This document shows positions 6,664 to 12,957 of a stretch of 17,465 bases of DNA, piece by piece. A program made the translations under genes and the position numbers. The stretch spans positions 1 through 17,465 of the forward strand of contig JBFXDI010000088.1 in assembly GCA_050181295.1 (NCBI GenBank), in the 5' to 3' direction. A model generated the notes under the pieces. The model was not told the origin of the DNA and made no database searches. It saw only the letters and a list, made by a program, of their open reading frames with translations. Origin of the DNA: JBFXDI01 sp050181295. Lineage in GTDB: Bacteria > Pseudomonadota > Alphaproteobacteria > Rhizobiales > Aestuariivirgaceae. Within the stretch, counting starts at the first letter, position 1. Each line of letters begins with the position of its first letter.

Positions 6664-7581
6664 TTGCAAAGTTTCGGCAAGAACCTGTTCAAGCGGAACT
6701 CGCTCATCTCCGAATTCTCGGAGTACTTCGGCTCGGCCGCGACCCGCCAGCAGTCGAGCATGGCGCTCAGGGCAGCCAAGGTCGAAGCCGAACTCGCGTC
6801 CAAGTCGAAATCCGAATTCATCGCCAATATGAGCCACGAGCTCAGGACGCCGCTCAACGCCATCATCGGCTTTTCCGACATGCTGGAATCGCGCCGCATG
6901 AGCGACGGCGAGCGCGTCGTGGAATATGCCGGCTACATCAAGCAGGCGGCCGAGCACCTGCTGGCGCTCATCAACAGCATCCTCGATGTCTCCAAGATCC
7001 AGGCCGGCAAGCTCACGGTCGACCGCGAGAACATCAATCCCGAACCGGTCATCCGCAGCTGCCTCCTCATCATCGAGGCCAAGGCGCGCGAGAAGAACAT
7101 CGAGGTCACGACCGAGATGGATGCGTCCGCCGGCATGATCCACGCCGATCCGCTACGGCTGAAGCAGATCCTCATCAACGTCATGTCGAACGCGGTCAAG
7201 TTCACGGACGGCAACGGCAGGGTCCGCATCGCGACCTACCGGCACGAAAGCGGCTTTGCGTGCATCGAGGTGGCCGACAACGGACCCGGCATGTCGGCGG
7301 AGGAGATCGAGACGGCGCTCAGGCCCTTCGGACAGGTGAACCAGGGGCTGAACAGGGCGCACGAAGGCACCGGTCTCGGGCTTCCGATCGCCGCCGCGCT
7401 CGCACGCCTGCACGGCGGAAACCTCTCCGTCGAAAGCCAGAGGGGTCAGGGAACGACCGTCCGGCTGTTCCTGCTTCCCGCCCAGGAAGCCGAAGCGCAT
7501 CCCGACTTGGCCCCAAGGCGGCCCGCCGCGGAGGCCCGCAAACCCATTCCGACCAAACTCCAGCACGGACCGGTGTCATGA
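6664..7581 (+). CDS. Sensorless cytosolic histidine kinase, PleC/DivJ/PdhS-like
   Basis: This 305-residue kinase consists of almost nothing but the catalytic core. A short polar head (1-48) leads into a HisKA dimerisation helix with H58 in FIANMSHELRTPLNAIIGFS, then an HATPase domain with the N-box around N172/N176 (LINVMSNAVKFTDG), G1 DNGPGM (205-210) and G2 GTGLGL (235-240). No membrane segment, PAS or GAF domain is visible, so its input must come through a partner protein. The start is TTG, supported by AGGA nine bases upstream and by the absence of an ATG before residue 33. A Pro/Arg-rich tail (275-305) follows the kinase domain. Its TGA overlaps the ATG of the HerA-type gene. No response regulator is adjacent. 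Confidence 0.9.
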   Translation: MQSFGKNLFKRNSLISEFSEYFGSAATRQQSSMALRAAKVEAELASKSKSEFIANMSHELRTPLNAIIGFSDMLESRRMSDGERVVEYAGYIKQAAEHLLALINSILDVSKIQAGKLTVDRENINPEPVIRSCLLIIEAKAREKNIEVTTEMDASAGMIHADPLRLKQILINVMSNAVKFTDGNGRVRIATYRHESGFACIEVADNGPGMSAEEIETALRPFGQVNQGLNRAHEGTGLGLPIAAALARLHGGNLSVESQRGQGTTVRLFLLPAQEAEAHPDLAPRRPAAEARKPIPTKLQHGPVS

Positions 7582-9554
7582 CGCCCAGCGTCCTTCCCCA
7601 GCAGACGCCGGACCCCCGTCCGCGCTCATTCGATTTCGACCGGGTCGGACGCATCGTGGCGGTAACGGGAAGCCACGCCATCATCCTCCTCGACAACAAT
7701 CCGGAGCTCGCCATCCAGGGCGCCTTCAAGAGCCCCGAGATCGGAACGCTGCTCAAGGTGGACACGACGCCCTCGATCGCGCTGGCGCTCGTCTCGGCGC
7801 TGAGCGCGCCGGCGCCGGGCCATGGCGACGTCGAGCAGGAACTGAGGATCGTCGAAGTCGAGTTCATCGGGGAATTGCCGAAGGACGACCAGGGAAGGCC
7901 GCGGAGCTTCCGGCGCGGCATCTCCTGCTATCCCTCGCTCGGCGACGTGGTGGCGCGCGCGAGCAAGGACGAGCTTTCCATGGCCTATGCGTGCAACGCC
8001 GAGACCGCCATCCGCATCGGCCACGTGCAGCAGGATTCGACCATCCCCGCGATGGTCAAGATCGACGATCTGCTCGGCAAGCATTTCGCGGTGCTCGGCA
8101 CCACGGGCACGGGCAAATCCTGCGCCGTGGCGCTGATCCTGCGGCGCATCCTCGAGAAGAGCCCGCAGGCGCATGTGCTGCTGCTCGACGTGCATCGCGA
8201 GTACGGGCCCTCCTTCCGCCGCTGGGCGGAGACCATCACGCCCGACAACCTCAACCTCCCCTTCTGGCTCCTCAACTTCGAGGAGATCGTGGAGACGCTG
8301 ATCGGCAGCCAGCCCAACCGCGAGGTGGACATCGAAATCCTGCGCGAGCTCATCCCGGCGGCCAAGATGCGCTACATGGCCAACCAGCGCCGCGACCGCT
8401 CCGGAGCCCTGCGGCAGCGCGACCAGATCGACACGCAGAATGTGGGTGTCGACACGCCCGTCCCCTATCGCGCGTCCGACCTTGTGGCGCTGCTCGACGA
8501 GGCGCTCGGCAAGCTCGACCTGAAGGGCGAGCTTGCGCCCTACAAGCGGCTCAAGTCCCGCGTCGAGACGATCACGCGCGACCCGCGCTACGCCTTCATG
8601 TTCGGCAGCCTCACGGTGCAGGACACCATGACGCAGGTGCTGGCGCGCCTCTTCCGCATCCCGGTCAACAACAAACCCATCACCATCCTCGAGCTCGGAG
8701 GCCTTCCGTCCGAGATCATCAACGTCGTGGTCTCGGTGCTGGCGCGCATGGCCTTCGACTTCGGCGTCTGGTCGGGAGGGCGCGTCCCCATCACCTTCGT
8801 GTGCGAGGAAGCCCACCGCTACGTGCCGATCGACCAGACGCTCGGCTTCGAGCCCACCAAGCGGTCGATCTCGCGCATCGCCAAGGAGGGCCGGAAATAC
8901 GGCGTGTCGCTCTGCATCGTGTCGCAGCGCCCGGCCGAGCTCGACCCGACCATCCTCTCCCAGTGCAACACCATCTTCTCGCTCCGCCTCACCAACGAGC
9001 GCGACCAGGAGATCCTGAAGGCCGGCATCTCGGACGCCGCGGCGAGCCTGCTCGAGTTCATGCCCACCATGGGGCCGGGCGAGGCCATCGCCTTCGGCGA
9101 GGGCGTGGCGCTGCCGACCCGCATCAAGTTCGACCTCCTGCCCGAGGACGCGCTGCCGCAGAGCACCACCGCCTCCTTCTCGCAGAACTGGACCACGGAG
9201 GTGCATGACGACGGCTTCCTCGCCGACGTCGTCGCCCGCTGGCGGCTCCAGTCGCACAACACGGCCTCGGAGCCCGCGCCCGCCGATCAGGTGGCGGCTG
9301 CCGCGCAGGAGGCTCCTCCTGCGGTCGCCGCCGCGCGCGCCACGGCGCAAGGGGCGGCCCCTGCTCCGGCTCGAGCCGCAGCGCCCACGGCCGCTCCGTC
9401 GGGACCGCGCTTCGGCCAGCAGGCGGGGGCACCGGCCCGCGTCGCCGCCTCCGCAGCGGCGGCGCCAGCGCCCGCCATCGGCCAGCCCGCGACCGCGCAG
9501 CCCAACCGGCCGAGCCTTTCCGAGCTCTTGAGGCAGGTTAAGGGCAATTCCTGA
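7578..9554 (+). CDS. HerA-type hexameric DNA-translocase ATPase (DUF87)
   Basis: This 658-residue protein has an N-terminal HAS-barrel-like region (about 18-160) and a HerA/FtsK-superfamily ATPase domain. Walker A is GTTGTGKS (174-181) and Walker B ends in VCEEAH (408-413), with HRYVP after it. A polar sensor SQRPAEL (449-455) and an arginine-bearing segment near LRLTNERDQE (469-478) complete a functional site. HerA rings normally pump DNA for a partner nuclease (NurA) or effector; none is encoded here. Residues about 560-645 are a long Ala/Pro-rich, probably disordered linker ending in a short amphipathic motif RPSLSELLRQVKG. The ATG overlaps the kinase stop as ATGA, so the two are cotranslated. 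Substrate and partner are unknown. Confidence 0.9.
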   Translation: MTPSVLPQQTPDPRPRSFDFDRVGRIVAVTGSHAIILLDNNPELAIQGAFKSPEIGTLLKVDTTPSIALALVSALSAPAPGHGDVEQELRIVEVEFIGELPKDDQGRPRSFRRGISCYPSLGDVVARASKDELSMAYACNAETAIRIGHVQQDSTIPAMVKIDDLLGKHFAVLGTTGTGKSCAVALILRRILEKSPQAHVLLLDVHREYGPSFRRWAETITPDNLNLPFWLLNFEEIVETLIGSQPNREVDIEILRELIPAAKMRYMANQRRDRSGALRQRDQIDTQNVGVDTPVPYRASDLVALLDEALGKLDLKGELAPYKRLKSRVETITRDPRYAFMFGSLTVQDTMTQVLARLFRIPVNNKPITILELGGLPSEIINVVVSVLARMAFDFGVWSGGRVPITFVCEEAHRYVPIDQTLGFEPTKRSISRIAKEGRKYGVSLCIVSQRPAELDPTILSQCNTIFSLRLTNERDQEILKAGISDAAASLLEFMPTMGPGEAIAFGEGVALPTRIKFDLLPEDALPQSTTASFSQNWTTEVHDDGFLADVVARWRLQSHNTASEPAPADQVAAAAQEAPPAVAAARATAQGAAPAPARAAAPTAAPSGPRFGQQAGAPARVAASAAAAPAPAIGQPATAQPNRPSLSELLRQVKGNS

Positions 9555-9573
9555 GCTACTTTGGTCTGCGTAG

Positions 9574-9643
9574 GGCGTATTAGCATCAGCGTAATGCGCC
9601 GCTCGCCTGCCTAAGGTGCAATATGCTTCGCTATTGCACCTTA
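9574..9643. repeat. Tandem inverted repeats after the HerA gene
   Basis: The first hairpin pairs GGCGTATTA (9574-9582) with TAATGCGCC (9592-9600), nine pairs with one G-T, loop nine. The second pairs TAAGGTGCAATA (9612-9623) with TATTGCACCTTA (9632-9643), twelve perfect pairs, loop eight. They lie 20 to 89 bases after the HerA stop. No T-run follows, so they may act as transcript 3' end stabilisers or an imperfect terminator of the kinase-HerA operon. Confidence 0.65.
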
Positions 9644-9668
9644 CGGCCACCGCCCGTCCGGCACGGGG

Positions 9669-9697
9669 TTGCATGCCTCGGCCGGGGCCGCTATCTA
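9669..9697 (+). promoter_or_regulatory. Promoter of tRNA-Gln
   Basis: TTGCAT (9669-9674) and TATCTA (9692-9697) are separated by exactly 17 bases of GC-rich spacer and lie 28 bases upstream of the mature tRNA 5' end, as expected for a stable RNA promoter. The region just after the -10 is GC-rich, which is common for growth-rate-controlled stable RNA genes. Confidence 0.6.
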
Positions 9698-9725
9698 GAG
9701 CCTATTGCGCCCCTCGAAGGCCTGT

Positions 9726-9799
9726 TGGGGAATCGTCTAACGGTAGGACAGCGGACTCTGACTCCGCCAGTCTAGGTTCGAATCCTAGTTCCCCAGCCA
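9726..9799 (+). tRNA. tRNA-Gln, anticodon CTG
   Basis: The 74 bases fold as a complete cloverleaf. The acceptor stem is TGGGGAA (9726-9732) with TTCCCCA (9789-9795), then discriminator G and an encoded CCA. The anticodon arm is GCGGA, loop CTCTGAC, TCCGC, giving anticodon CTG for codon CAG. The T arm is CTAGG, loop TTCGAAT, CCTAG, with the normal TTCGAA-type T-loop. It has its own promoter just upstream. No clear terminator follows within 130 bases. A low-GC gene lies directly downstream, so the 3' end is a candidate integration target, but I found no repeated copy of it in the window. Confidence 0.96.
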
Positions 9800-9932
9800 C
9801 CCTCCTGAAAAATCCTGAAAGGGCATCGCTGTTCTTGGGCCGGTTCCTGGCGGGATGGGACCTTTTCCCGCTACCCGCGCTGTCGGTGCCGACTGCGATG
9901 GATGGTATTTGCATCAGGGGCGAAAGGCTTAG

Positions 9933-10514
9933 TTAGCCGACATCTTGCTTCTTAAGCGCCTTTATCCCTTCTGCTTCGTGTCGTTCTCTGCGCGGCGGCG
10001 CGCCGAACCAGACCTTTGAGGCGATGGGAGCTTCTTTGTCATATTCGATGAAGTCCGCCCACCCTTTGACTTTGCGGTTTTTCCATCTCGTCTCCCAATC
10101 TGTTTTGAACCACCGATTGATTAGAATGGCTGAGCGCCTCGGCGGGCTTTTCCGCTTACTGACGTTCAGCGAAATCTCCAAAAAGTAGGCCAGCATCCAC
10201 TCCGCTTGAGTTACTGCAACGGAGTGCTGCAATGATTGCCCTTTGGAATGGCGGCCTGGAATCGAGTAGGAGCTAATTTCCCCATACCAAATCTGAAAAT
10301 CTCGAGTCACATTGTCAAAAGCACCGTTGTGATATCGAGTCGCGAAGCGCCTTGAGATGCCGGTGTATTGCAGAATGGTCTCACGTTCATAGCGGCATCT
10401 TCCTGCCACCATGTAGAGCATTTCCCCGACATCCCACTCATTCACTGCGGCCTTGAGCGCTTTCACGCTACGAAATGGCCCATACCAATCGGCAATCAGC
10501 GAAAGCGTGGTCAT
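9933..10514 (-). CDS. GIY-YIG-like nuclease-fold protein, probably acquired
   Basis: This 193-residue protein has a likely GIY-YIG core. GEMLYMVAG (about 31-39) matches the GIY strand, LQYTGISRRFATRYHN (about 49-64) the YIG strand with its Arg and His, and QAEWMLAYFLEISLN (about 121-135) the helix with the metal-binding Glu. The letters GIY/YIG themselves are diverged (LYM and YTG), so activity is unproven. The C-terminal 40 residues are basic. The ATG at 10512-10514 has GGAGG six bases upstream; the frame extends 18 codons further but without a ribosome site. Base composition is clearly lower in GC than all neighbours and the gene sits next to tRNA-Gln, which points to horizontal acquisition. 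Possible roles are a restriction or mobile-element nuclease; none is shown by context. Confidence 0.65.
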   Translation of the reverse strand: MTTLSLIADWYGPFRSVKALKAAVNEWDVGEMLYMVAGRCRYERETILQYTGISRRFATRYHNGAFDNVTRDFQIWYGEISSYSIPGRHSKGQSLQHSVAVTQAEWMLAYFLEISLNVSKRKSPPRRSAILINRWFKTDWETRWKNRKVKGWADFIEYDKEAPIASKVWFGAPPRRERHEAEGIKALKKQDVG

Positions 10515-10547
10515 TGGTACCCTCCAAGCAAGCGGATGCATGTGGGC

Positions 10548-10561
10548 GGCCTGATCAGGCC
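10548..10561. promoter_or_regulatory. Perfect 14 base palindrome upstream of the GIY-YIG-like gene
   Basis: GGCCTGATCAGGCC is a perfect gapless palindrome 33 bases upstream of the ATG and between it and a candidate promoter. Its position suits a dimeric repressor operator, but no regulator is identified. Confidence 0.4.
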
Positions 10562-10648
10562 TGTGCAAGTAACGGACCCCGCGTTTCAGCAGTCCAATCA
10601 GTCCGTCCGCTTCGGCTGATGGGTACCTCAGTTCGCATAATGTTTCTA

Positions 10649-10677
10649 ACTATCATAAAGATGGTCCATTGCGTCAA
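10649..10677 (-). promoter_or_regulatory. Candidate promoter of the GIY-YIG-like gene
   Basis: On the - strand TTGACG (10672-10677) and GATAGT (10649-10654) are 17 bases apart, in the most A/T-rich part of the intergenic region. An overlapping TATGAT in the same strand is an alternative -10 with too short a spacer. Confidence 0.35.
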
Positions 10678-10710
10678 GCTAGGCGCTTCAGGCCAGCTTC
10701 AGGTGCCACA

Positions 10711-11097
10711 ATGAAACGAGCCACAATCGAACGGATATGTCCGTTCTTCATCGTCAGCGACGTAGGCCTCTCCGCTGCTTTCTATTGCGACAAGCTCGGC
10801 TTTCAGATCCTGCATCAGGCACCCGAGAAGAACCCCTTCTTCGCCATCGTCGGCCGCGACGGGGCGATGCTCTTCCTGAAGGCCGGCGAGGCCGGTCCGC
10901 TGCCGAACCCGAAGCGCGACCCTTCCATGAGATGGGATGCTTATGTCGGAGTTCCCGAGCCTGACACGCTGGCGGAAGAATTTTCCGGGGCTGGAGCGGA
11001 GTTCAGCACGCCCCTGAAGGACACGCATGACGGGTTGCGCGGGTTCGAGATTACAGATCCGGATGGCTACGTGTTGTTTTTCGGTCGGCCTCGATGA
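10711..11097 (+). CDS. VOC-superfamily (glyoxalase/bleomycin-resistance fold) protein
   Basis: This 128-residue protein has the paired beta-alpha-beta-beta-beta modules of the vicinal oxygen chelate fold: CPFFIVSDVGLSAAFYCDKLGF in the first half and AYVGVPEPDTLAEEF to GLRGFEITDPDGYVLFF in the second. The last motif, DPDGYVLFF, is the most typical VOC signature. Members include dioxygenases, glyoxalases and antibiotic-binding proteins; the usual metal ligands are not clear here, so the substrate cannot be named. The ATG at 10711 has only a weak AGG upstream, and the start fits the first beta strand. It is divergent from the nuclease-like gene. A perfect six base pair hairpin (11087-11092 with 11096-11101) covers the stop codon but has no T-run after it. 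Confidence 0.85.
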   Translation: MKRATIERICPFFIVSDVGLSAAFYCDKLGFQILHQAPEKNPFFAIVGRDGAMLFLKAGEAGPLPNPKRDPSMRWDAYVGVPEPDTLAEEFSGAGAEFSTPLKDTHDGLRGFEITDPDGYVLFFGRPR

Positions 11098-11220
11098 GGC
11101 CGTGCCCTTCCATACTGCGACGCTCTGCTACGTGATGGAGTTTCGCGTGGCGTTCACGAGCGGGGTTCCCGCCTCGGCAACGCGGGCGGTGAGAACAACG
11201 GGGGCTCCTATCCGACGTGC

Positions 11221-11481
11221 TCAATCCGTCCGCTTGGGCTGGCGGGTCTTGTAGCTCGCGCCGTCGGCCCGCATCTTCTCGCGGTGCGTCTTGATTTCCG
11301 AGAACGCCGCCTGCATTCCCGCCAGGTCGCGTTCGGCTTTCGCCGCGTCCTTTCCGCCGCCCCGGAGCTCCCCGACGCGGTCCTGCTGCTCGCCGATCTC
11401 CCGGCGCATGTCGGCCGCCGCCTTCTGGGCCGCCTTGAATTCCGTCGTCTTCGGTGGGTTCGGTGGCGCCGTGTTCGGCAT
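11221..11481 (-). CDS. Small helical, coiled-coil-like protein of unknown function
   Basis: This 86-residue, strongly charged protein has a Pro-rich start (TAPPNPPKTTE), a long helix from about residue 14 to 72 with heptad-like spacing (ADMRREIGEQQDRVGELR, a GGG break, then AAKAERDLAGMQAAFSEI), and a basic tail. There is no signal peptide or membrane segment. The ATG at 11479-11481 is preceded by AGGAGG at a good distance, which makes this frame convincing over the other open frames in the same DNA. I do not recognise the family. It converges on the VOC gene across about 120 bases and stands alone, with no operon partner. Confidence 0.7.
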   Translation of the reverse strand: MPNTAPPNPPKTTEFKAAQKAAADMRREIGEQQDRVGELRGGGKDAAKAERDLAGMQAAFSEIKTHREKMRADGASYKTRQPKRTD

Positions 11482-11677
11482 GGCGCATCCCTCCTCGCGG
11501 GGATCAGGCGGGAGCGCAAGTCATGTCTCTCTGTCGCCGGAGCCTGTGCCTCTTCCGGCGATAGGCAGACCATAGACTTTTCCAGCGCGGCCGTCATTTT
11601 ACAAATGATACAGGCCGGCCGGTGCCCCGCGCGCTTTGCGCGTTCCTCGCCCCTTCGTGATCACCATGTCCAGCGAT

Positions 11678-11711
11678 TGAGGCTGGCCTCAGGACTTTGA
11701 GCGGCTAATAT
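11678..11711 (+). promoter_or_regulatory. Candidate control region of the L,D-transpeptidase gene
   Basis: The 263 base gap before this gene contains an inverted repeat, TGAGGC and GCCTCA with a two base loop (11678-11691), followed by a good -10-like TAATAT (11706-11711) located 33 bases before the ATG. No -35 is present at the proper distance, so an activator or alternative sigma factor may be needed. Nothing else convincing is seen in the gap. Confidence 0.25.
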
Positions 11712-11744
11712 CGCTCCCGAACTGCAACCATCGGGTTTTTCAGC

Positions 11745-12373
11745 ATGAAGCGCTTTTCGAGGAGGCAGGTTCTAGGCGGAGCCGCCGCGCTCGGCCTTGC
11801 CGGCATGGCGGGCAGCCCGGCGCTCGCCCAATATGTGGATCCGGACGACCCGTTTCCGCTGCCTCCGCTCGATCTGAACCGAGTTCCGCCAGAGTTCCGC
11901 CGCCAGCCCGTCAACTACACGGGCGCTCAGAGGCCCGGCACCCTCATCGTCGATACCGACGCCCGCCACCTCTACCACATCATGGAAGGCGGCTGGGCGC
12001 TGCGCTACGGCGTGGGCGTGGGGCGCGAGGGCTTCCGCTGGGCCGGCATCGCGCATGTGGGCCGCAAGGTCATGTGGCCGAGGTGGACGCCGCCGGCCGA
12101 GATGGTGCAGCGCGACAAGAACGCCGCCAAGTGGGCCAGCGGCATGCCGGGCGCGGCCCCGACAATCCGCTCGGCGCGCGCGCCCTCTACCTGTTCCAGG
12201 ACGGCCGCGACACGCTCTACCGCATCCACGGCACCAACGCGCCGGATTCGATCGGCAAGTTCATGTCCTCGGGCTGCATCCGCATGCTGAACCAGGACGT
12301 CGTCGAGCTCTACCGCCGGACGCCGATCATGAGCCGCGTCGTCGTCATCTACCAGGGTGACGACGCGTCCTGA
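11745..12373 (+). pseudogene. L,D-transpeptidase (YkuD fold), frameshifted
   Basis: This is an exported peptidoglycan L,D-transpeptidase, split into two frames. Frame one begins with a twin-arginine-type signal (SRRQVLG, then a hydrophobic stretch, cleavage near SPALAQ at about 29) and carries the first half of the YkuD domain up to GMPG. The second half, NPLGARALYLF to the catalytic HGTN (His codon 12227-12229) and SSGCIRMLN (Cys codon 12275-12277), is in another frame. Removing the two bases GC at 12153-12154 restores one continuous 208-residue protein reading GMPGGPDNPLG, a normal family sequence. Both catalytic residues are intact, so this is either a recent two base insertion in a GC-alternating stretch or a sequencing error. 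As it stands, translation ends at 12290 without the active site. Confidence 0.85.
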
Positions 12374-12477
12374 AGGATTGAAAGCGGGCGCCGGGCGGCC
12401 GCGACTCAGGCTATGCTGCGGGCGTCCCGGCGTCCGCGCCTTTTTGGTCGCGACCGGCGGCAAGGGAACTGAAGGCC

Positions 12478-12870
12478 ATGTCCAGCGAGCTCTTCTGGCT
12501 CACCCTCTCGGTGGGGCTGCTCTTGATCCTGTGGGTGCCTTACACCCTCGCGCGCATTTCGGAGCATGGGGCGAAGGCTACGCTCACCTACACGGCCGAC
12601 AAGCTGCCCCTGCCGGCCTGGGCCGAGCGCGCCCACCGGGCGCACATGAACCTGGTCGAGAACCTGCTGCCGTTCGCAGCCCTCATCCTCACCGTGCAGG
12701 CGGCGGCCCTCAACAATGCCACGACGGCGCTCTGGGCCGCGATCTTCTTCTTCGCCCGGCTCGCGCACGCCATCGTCCACTGCCTGGGCATTCCCTTCGC
12801 CAGAACGGCGGCTTTCGCGGTGGGCTGGCTCGCCTGCCTGGTCCTTCTCCTCCGCATCCTCGGCGCCTAG
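12478..12870 (+). CDS. Second MAPEG-family membrane protein
   Basis: This 130-residue protein has four hydrophobic segments (about 5-23, 62-80, 82-96, 110-128). The MAPEG signature is RAHRAHMNLVENLLPFAALI between the first and second segments and IFFFARLAHAIVHCLGIPFARTAAF between the third and fourth. This is the eicosanoid/glutathione type found widely in proteobacteria; no substrate can be assigned. The ATG has GAAGG only two bases away but AGGGA at a better distance further up. It follows the broken L,D-transpeptidase by about 100 bases and precedes the Rieske operon by 87, and could be separately transcribed. It is only distantly similar to the MAPEG protein beside guaB, so it is not a recent duplicate. 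Confidence 0.85.
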   Translation: MSSELFWLTLSVGLLLILWVPYTLARISEHGAKATLTYTADKLPLPAWAERAHRAHMNLVENLLPFAALILTVQAAALNNATTALWAAIFFFARLAHAIVHCLGIPFARTAAFAVGWLACLVLLLRILGA

Positions 12871-12957
12871 CGGGATCGGGCCGCCGGCCCCAAGCCGCCG
12901 CATTGACCTTACGCCCGCCAACGGGCAGTGTCCGGCGACGTACACGGAGTGCTTCAC

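Noticed and set aside
7626..9674. Very long open frame (682 codons) on the - strand opposite the HerA gene
   Set aside because: It is a mirror of the high-GC coding strand; the product is an Arg/His/Asp/Glu-rich string without domains, while the + strand has clear Walker motifs.
9800..9932. Terminator after tRNA-Gln
   Set aside because: Only weak complementarity (GCGGGA with TCCCGC near 9850-9875) and no T-run in the right place; not strong enough to list.
9616..9936. 106-codon + strand frame overlapping tRNA-Gln
   Set aside because: It runs through the tRNA and the hairpin region, so it is not a protein gene.
9775..10710. Attachment-site duplication of the tRNA-Gln 3' end beyond the low-GC gene
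   Set aside because: I looked for a second copy of the T-arm and acceptor sequence up to the VOC gene and saw none, so an intact integrated element is not supported.
11208..11597. Alternative 129-codon frame over the coiled-coil gene
   Set aside because: The product is an Arg-rich shadow; the 86-residue frame has an AGGAGG site and a regular helix pattern.
12903..12931. Promoter for the Rieske operon (TTGACC plus GCCCG/CGGGC dyad)
   Set aside because: The -35 is good but no acceptable -10 lies at 16-18 bases, and the dyad is short, so I do not call it.
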